The notes under the pieces are model-generated. The model was not told where the DNA came from. It saw only the letters and a list, made by a program, of their open reading frames with translations, and did no database searches. A stretch of 64,000 nucleotides of DNA, taken from positions 66,277,559 through 66,341,558 of the forward strand of contig NC_088101.1 of NCBI RefSeq assembly GCF_036370855.1, given 5' to 3'. The translations under genes were made by a program, and so were the position numbers. Shown here one piece after another: positions 57,958 to 64,000 of this stretch (position 1 is its first letter; each line of letters begins with the position of its first letter). The DNA is from Dromaius novaehollandiae. Taxonomy: Eukaryota; Chordata; Aves; Casuariiformes; Dromaiidae.

Positions 57958-60900
57958 GGCAGTTAAACCTGTATTCCTTTGATTTCCTACAAAAAATGCT
58001 TGGCTAGTCAAAATAGTCATATACAGCATAAATTAAACATCATAAATACAAAATTATTTCTAAAAATAAACATTAGGTGCCTGATTCTGAATCCTTAGAT
58101 ACCTTTCTCAAAAAAACAAAAGTTTTTGATGTTTTAGAAAATCAGGGTCAACACTTAAGAATATTAAGTTGTCCCATTCAGGAAAACCACAGATACATGC
58201 TATATGAAACTATGCATTCTCCCAAGGCAGACATCTAAAAAGTGTGTGTGTGTGTATTTTTTGATCATGATGATCCATCAGATAAGAATAAAAGAGTCAA
58301 GAAGTGAAGGGTAATTTTTCCATTACCTGTTCTAAAAGTTAAAGCATCTACATTTTCTTCAACAAGTTATTTCTGTTTTTGCAGTACACAGAATTGCTGT
58401 TTCTTCAAAAAGTTTTGTTCTTTCATCCTTTTTTTGGAAACACAAGAAATATATGTTATGCGGTTTTTTATTTTAGAAAGGTTGAAAAACACTTGCATTT
58501 TTAATATAAGCCTATATTTTAAAAGTTGAGAAAATATTTTAGAAGAAAATAGATTTTTTCAGAGACTGGAAATCCTATGAAAGAAAGATGAACTGGAACA
58601 GCTTCCTGAGTGTTATTCCTCCAATAGCATAAAACAGTTTTCAAAAATTGCTGTTGTTTCTAAACCAGGTAGCTGGTAAATTCTGTGGTGTTGACAATTA
58701 ACATTATAGATTCTAAGTATGGGGAAATAATTTCACTTATCTTATTGAATTTGCTGATGATTTTTAAAAAAATGATTTGGTGATGTGAAAGATCCTTAGC
58801 TCAGTTAAACATTTGTACTACCAAGGATGTTATAAATGTCCTGACTCTTTCATTTACTCTATTCCAGTGCCCGCTGGGATGCCCAACTGTGTGAAATCAA
58901 GCCATGGTTTATCAATTTACTGCCACTTTATCCCAGACAAAATGAACTTAAAAACAAATAGGCTGAGCATTTGTAATAAATTCTGAATAAAATGTATTTC
59001 TGTGTAAACCTAAAAAAGACATCAAAAATTTTAATTTTGAAAAATTTCCACCAAATTACATAATGTTTCCTCCCTGCTAAGTGCCCCGTTTAACTGGAAG
59101 ACAAGAAGACACAGTGTACAAAAAGTGCCTATTTAAGGACAAGACTATAAAATAAAGGTCTGTGTTTGATACTTGCATTTAATCTAAATCATATTTCCTT
59201 TCATCAGCAGCTATTTATACCCTTTTTATTAAGGCAAGAACCTCCAGTGAGCTCAAAAAAATTTGTATGAGGGAGGAGCACAGGACTGGAACATTCGTGT
59301 TTGGACTCCTATTTCCTATATCTTCATAATATGTCTGTTTGGCACCAACTGCAAATAAGAGGTACACAGATCGACTCAGAAAAAAGATCTCAGTAGGCTT
59401 CATTTGTCCCTCAAACAAAGTATTTTGTAATTTTCTCTTGGTCTTTTTGGGGACATGCTGACTTGTTAAAAGTGATAAGCCATTCTGCTAGACATTAGCC
59501 TAATCTTTCCACATCCCTATTGATAGTTAGTAGGAAAAGAACTGATCACTGTTTTACATCTTCATTATCTTACTGAGATTTTTGATGTAAAAATGTATCC
59601 TTTAATTGTCTTCTAATGCACAGATATTAAAAAATCTAGTCAAAAATATTGATGCCATATCCACAATGAGATAAGAAGTAAGTATATGCAGATTTATTTC
59701 AAAGCTGATTAAGGAATCATTCTAGTATTTATTAAATATCTTAATAAACCTAATCAATTATTAAAAGCCCAAAAGAATAAACTGAGAAGACCATTTTTTT
59801 AATTTCACTATGATGAATGCAAAACACTTGGTGGCTAAGGACAGCTTTTGCTCTTTAGATATGTTTCCTCCACCCTTCTGCCACCCAAGGTTCATTTACT
59901 GGGTAAAGGTGAATTTAGAGCTGTAAAATGCATCTGTCCAGACTGTGTCATTCAGGATTATAGGGGCCAATAGACCAGCTATATCCTGAGGGTGTGAACT
60001 GGGACAGATCAATCAATTTACAGAGCTTTGGCAAAGGTTGAACAGCTGGTGCTGAAATTCTTTGTTGGGGAAATGACCAACTCATCAGAGATTATAGATT
60101 TAAGCCAAGACTGATAGTTAAACCTCACAAATAAAATCCTCTTCAAATGTGTTCTGACTGATTATAAAGTTAGTTTAAAGGCATCACTCCACAGCACTTC
60201 GTAAAACAAGATAGTCATTAAACTTCCGGCATTAAACAAATTCTCTCTGAGGCCCTATGCTAGTAGCAAATAGGTCAGCATTTTCATTAGTAGATTATTT
60301 TTAAAAAGGTCTCTGTTGACCAATGTCTTTTTATTTAAACATTCACTAGCATGAAATTTGATTATCAATAATTACTTTCATATACTCAGCACAACAGGTA
60401 AGATTTTTTGCCCTTTGGGCACTCAGCAAAAGCTATTTGCTACCTCAGCAAGTTTAGGAAGGGTTCAGGACAAAGGTTGGATTGCACAATAAGGAAAGTT
60501 CTTTTGTAGAAAATGATGTGGTTTTTTTGTTATATTTATTTTTATTTTTTCCAAGCAAATGTGGTTTATAGCTGAACTGGGATTTGAAAAGAAGCAGAAT
60601 ATGCGGAGAACAGATCTGAGGCAGTGGAGGTTTTCCAGGATTATGGTGCAACATCTATCACTTCTGATGATTGAAAGTCCACAGTGATGGGAGAGTAGTG
60701 ACAAAGCCTGGCAGACTGCTTGCTGGATTTGTTAGCTATAGAGTCACACACAAATAGCTTGAGAGCTGTCTGGAGAAACAATGGAGTCTGTATTACTCTT
60801 CAATATTGGAGACGCCTTATCAAGAAACAGATTTGGTTCCTTTACTCCAGAAAAGAAGCAATAGGGATCTGTTTATACACTTACTCCTCTAAAGCAAATT

Positions 60901-62599
60901 TCCTGTGAAATGAGAACATGTCAGAGTCAAAAAAAGAAGCAATATTTCATCTTAGTAAGGGACAATAAATGTTCCTCACAAAAGAACCATCAAAGCCCAT
61001 GAATATTATATGAGGGTATCCCCAATCCAATATGCTTAATTTAACACATAAAATGGACTTGTGGAAAGTAGATGCATGAAACCAAGTAGCTAAGCACTTG
61101 AAGAAATTGTCACAAACAGCTGAGATTCACTTTATTTCAAACTAGATTCATACCATGCAGTTATTACTCATCTTCTGTCTAATTTCAAGAATAAAACAAT
61201 TCATATTTATCACATCAGTCATTTTAGTTAATTATATGCATAGTCTTCATGTCTTCCCTACCCTATACAGGATAAGATCTCAAACATAGAGGACTTCAGA
61301 GTACTGATGCTCAGCATTGCCCAAAGACTAATTTATGTCGACAGAGACATATAGTGTGGACGTAAGACAGTGCTGCTGAAGTACAAAGCATGGCTGAGAC
61401 TGATTAGGCATATGCTAAGGGAATTCTTTAGTTTGGTGGATAAACAGCAACACCAGGTGCTACATTTAAAGTGTGTACTTTGTACTGCCCAAGAAAAGGG
61501 GATCTGGTGTCTACACAGCGCTATGTTTGTGGCATCTGTGGACACAGATGTGTCTTTCAAAGACTAGACTAATTTCTGCTCAGTAAAGCCACAGAAATTC
61601 TATTTAATGAATCTAATCAGTCAGGTACTCTACTGTATAATATCAGCAAAGACATACATTTACAAGTTTGTCTTGGAGCCAAAACACAGAATCATCAGAA
61701 TGAAGGATGAAAAAATCTAGCTTTCCATTCCTGTGCAGCAAAGTAAACACAAACTTTCAGCCAAGTTCAGTATAAAGTCCATTCTTGCCCAAATACGATT
61801 GCTGAGAAATTGAAAATTACCTCTAAAGAAGTTTCCAGACTTCCATGAGATAATATAAGACTCTGACATTTGATATTGATGTTTAACGTGCACTTTTGCC
61901 CCAAAAGACTCTTATGCATAAGAGTTACTTCAAAAGGATTACGGTGTTTAGAAAGTAAGCCTATAATATGGTGCTGAACTAAAATTTCCCTAGTTTTTTG
62001 AAAAAAATTATCTGCTGAAGTGACACTAACAAAATTGGAGCTGATGATTAATAATTAATTTTCAAGTATCTTCAAACCTGCAGCTTCTCCTGACCTCATG
62101 GCTTTGTTAAAATACTCTTCTGCTTGCTAGCAACTTAAGATCCTTCACAGTGGTTTGTAGTGTTATGAAGAAAAAGCCAGGCAGAAAAAAAATGGGCCTG
62201 AACTATTTTCCATATTGTATGAAGTCTTAGAAAAATTAAATTATAGTGTCAGCATGAAATTGTAAAGTATAAATAAAACAAATGAACAGACAGAGTTACT
62301 TGGAAACAGATAGATATGCCTTATTCTAATTTTCACTGGTACAAAACTGTTGGTATAAAAAACCAGATTTTTTGAATGCTAATTCTCTAGAAGGCTACTG
62401 CATTGATTAATCTTGGAGAAGGAAACCTCTTTTTCCTATAGAATATCTATAATGAAATACTGTTTTCTCCATTTTTCCCCATAAATATAACTAACAAAAC
62501 GTGAAGATTTACATTCATATTAATAAAGATGTTAACTTGGCACAGTAGCAATGACTTTTAGAGTTTCAATCACTTAAAATGTAGTCAGGATTATGGTGT
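57958..62599. other. AT-rich DNA, no gene seen
   Basis: 58075-58185 carries text like the dispersed amniote repeat noted elsewhere. No coding frame with a recognisable motif. Confidence 0.5.
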
Positions 62600-62604
62600 A
62601 CTAG
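62600..62604. repeat. Left target-site duplication ACTAG
   Basis: Pairs with ACTAT at 63339-63343, four of five bases identical, immediately outside both LTR ends. A 5-bp duplication is typical for several endogenous retrovirus classes, including ERVL-type. Confidence 0.65.
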
Positions 62605-62839
62605 TGTGATGGTGTGCTCGTTTCCCCACACCCCAATCTGATGTGCTCTGCCCACCTAACCTGAACTCCCCGTAATCCTGCTAGGATGACAACCGTCAGT
62701 AACAGTCGTGATGGCTACACCTGCTTCAATTCAGAATTTGGGGAGACAGATAACAGCACATAGCTGGGGCTAATTAAGCATGCACCCACCCAAATATGGC
62801 TGGTATGCAAATATGACTACGAGTCAACCATCTTACCCC

Positions 62840-62846
62840 ATAAATA
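62840..62846 (+). promoter_or_regulatory. LTR TATA box
   Basis: ATAAATA preceded by a C-run and followed by GGAGGC about 235 bases into the LTR, the usual promoter position at the end of U3. Transcription would start near 62870. Confidence 0.6.
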
Positions 62847-63217
62847 GGAGGCAGCCCAGAGCCCATTGAACTGTACTGCAGGACCTCCTCTTGAGCAGGG
62901 ATGCCTCTCAAGGTTACTCTTTGAGGTTGAGAGATTCCTTACCCGTGATAGATCCTTGGCAAGTGACTAACAGCGTGCTGAAACTTTGCAAACTTCGCTA
63001 AGTTGCATCTCTGATTGATTGTGCACATAATCCTTTAGACATAAACTGTTGACCAAGTCTGGGACTAAGACTGGATCCAGCCATACCCAGACTCTTCTGA
63101 GAAGGAGTTTGTAAAGCAAGGGGGTCCACCCTGAACCTCATAACTCAGCAGGAGGGTCTCCTTGACACTTTCATCTGACCCTGTCCTCCATGCAGTAAAA
63201 AAAACAAGTGAACCTTG

Positions 63218-63276
63218 CCATTGAACCTTGTTAAATCAGTCTTATTTACCATTGAAATTTGTTAAATCACTATCTT
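63218..63276 (+). repeat. 31-bp tandem duplication inside the LTR
   Basis: CCATTGAACCTTGTTAAATC begins at 63218 and CCATTGAAATTTGTTAAATC at 63249, with similar following bases. The period is 31 and two mismatches fall within the first 20 bases. It lies directly before the poly(A) signal. Confidence 0.8.
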
Positions 63277-63281
63277 ATCTC

Positions 63282-63287
63282 AATAAA
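63282..63287 (+). terminator. LTR polyadenylation signal AATAAA
   Basis: Canonical AATAAA 50 bases from the LTR 3' end, same orientation as the TATA box, consistent with the R/U5 border shortly after it. Confidence 0.7.
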
Positions 63288-63338
63288 ATGTATTGCTACT
63301 TCTCTCTTACAAGTGAAGTGCATCACTCATCCGCGACA

Positions 63339-63343
63339 ACTAT
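63339..63343. repeat. Right target-site duplication ACTAT
   Basis: Mate of ACTAG at 62600-62604; one substitution. Confidence 0.65.
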
Positions 63344-64000
63344 TTTTATCCTTTGTCTGTTTTAAGGTGGTGAGGCTATATGCTGACCTTGGGGACTGTA
63401 CAATTTGAATTACTGTTTTTTGAGGAGAAACAGAAGAATTGTTTGTTATATCTGAAAAGGATGTGTACTTAACTTGAATGTGCATACCCCATCTGCAAAC
63501 CAACCACTTCTATTGACGAGTACAACAGATGAAGTAGAGGCGTGTCTTTTTCTATTGCCTATCGACATGCTCCACCGATGATGATATCTGGCAGTACCCT
63601 TACCTCACTTGAACATTTTAGCTATATATGTGCTTTTCCTGAAGAAGCCAGTTCCAGAAGAAAATTTCTATCAATCATCCTCAGAAATCCAGTTTGCTAT
63701 ACTGATATGTGTGACCGTATGGACCTTCAGGTTGTCTGAACACAAACCGTCTACAAGTCCCATTATCCCTGTAGAATACAACATGGAGGCCCTTCTAGAA
63801 AGAACCCAAGCCACCTTCTCTATTGATTACGTTGCATTGTGGCAAGGACAAGACAAGTCAGATGTGTGGAAATAATCAGGATGGCTAGGTTCTCCAGAGA
63901 CCCTCTGCATTTCTGGTAAGTGCTTTCCTGAGATGCTCTAAAACATGAGTCATCATCTGGTTTTCCCTTGGGCATAGGAGCTGTTCCATGGCCTGGAACA
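63344..64000. other. Unassigned DNA, possible decayed LINE fragment
   Basis: A + frame open from 63585 to 63875 and an overlapping frame at 63542-63739 contain scattered words (SLEHFSYI; AILICVTVWTF; LLERTQ; WQGQDK) that could be a frame-shifted remnant of a non-LTR reverse transcriptase C terminus. The similarity is weak and alternates between frames. There is no LTR-adjacent primer-binding site, so it is probably not the LTR's own internal region. Confidence 0.25.

Larger units (their letters stand above)
62605..63338 (+). mobile_element. Solo LTR of an endogenous retrovirus (734 bp)
   Basis: The unit begins TGTGATGG and ends CCGCGACA, giving TG...CA ends with partly inverted termini. It is flanked by a near-identical 5-bp duplication and contains a TATA-like ATAAATA (62840-62846) and, much further on, AATAAA (63282-63287) in the same orientation. 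No primer-binding site, gag, pol or env text adjoins either side, so the internal part has been lost by LTR-LTR recombination. It is more GC-rich than its surroundings. The family name is not certain; an ERVL-like avian LTR is my best guess from the duplication length. Confidence 0.8.

Noticed and set aside
61680..61720. CAGAATCATCAGAATGAAGG as a CR1 3' end
   Set aside because: The first bases resemble the CR1 antisense start, but the diagnostic GGGACCT / CTAGTC core does not follow.
62605..64000. Full provirus starting at the LTR
   Set aside because: No primer-binding site follows the LTR 3' end, the downstream duplication ACTAT abuts it directly, and no gag or pol text is seen, so a solo LTR is the better reading.

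Overview
The window reads as non-coding nuclear DNA from a sauropsid vertebrate, most probably a bird. The main evidence is a set of CR1-type non-LTR retrotransposon copies. Some have the avian-style 3' end (antisense text beginning near TCATAGAAT, then a 'GGGACCT' / 'TAGTC(A)AACC' core). Others are much older copies of the CR1 kind found across amniotes. The DNA is AT-rich, carries short microsatellites and contains a solo LTR. I see no operons, ribosome binding sites, bacterial genes, CRISPR array, rRNA or tRNA. No open frame looks like an intact host protein. The window is either intergenic (gene desert) or inside a very long intron.

Layout. 1-2.8 kb: AT-rich unique DNA with one isolated GC/CpG-rich block at 293-531 that holds a G-quadruplex motif. 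2.85-4.5 kb: two old CR1 fragments on the + strand, in an order that one intact element could not give. 4.5-8.05 kb: unannotated AT-rich DNA. 8049-8120: a near-perfect 72-nt inverted repeat able to fold like a microRNA precursor. 8.2-12 kb: an old minus-strand CR1 split by a younger minus-strand CR1 (9211 to about 10285), which is itself internally deleted. 12.7-32.7 kb: mostly unique AT-rich DNA with a C23 tract, compound microsatellites and an A35-(GA)14 tract. 32.8-39.25 kb: two old + strand CR1 relics and one younger minus-strand CR1 3' end. 39-53 kb: mostly unique DNA with a weak MIR-like SINE relic. 52.97-54.58 kb: the largest CR1 copy, minus strand, with a readable reverse transcriptase and a large internal deletion. 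54.6-62.6 kb: unique DNA with a (GT)13 tract. 62605-63338: a complete 734-bp solo LTR on the + strand, with TG...CA ends, a TATA box, a poly(A) signal and a near-identical 5-bp target-site duplication. 63.3-64 kb: unassigned, possibly a decayed LINE fragment.

Nothing here works together as a pathway. The readable history is layered retrotransposition followed by decay: old CR1 first, avian-type CR1 later (one inserted into an old copy), and an LTR element that recombined to a solo LTR. The most interesting non-repeat signal is the 72-nt hairpin at 8049-8120. Family assignments rest on reading the sequence and on recalled family features; no database search was run, and boundaries of old elements are approximate to about 50-100 bases.
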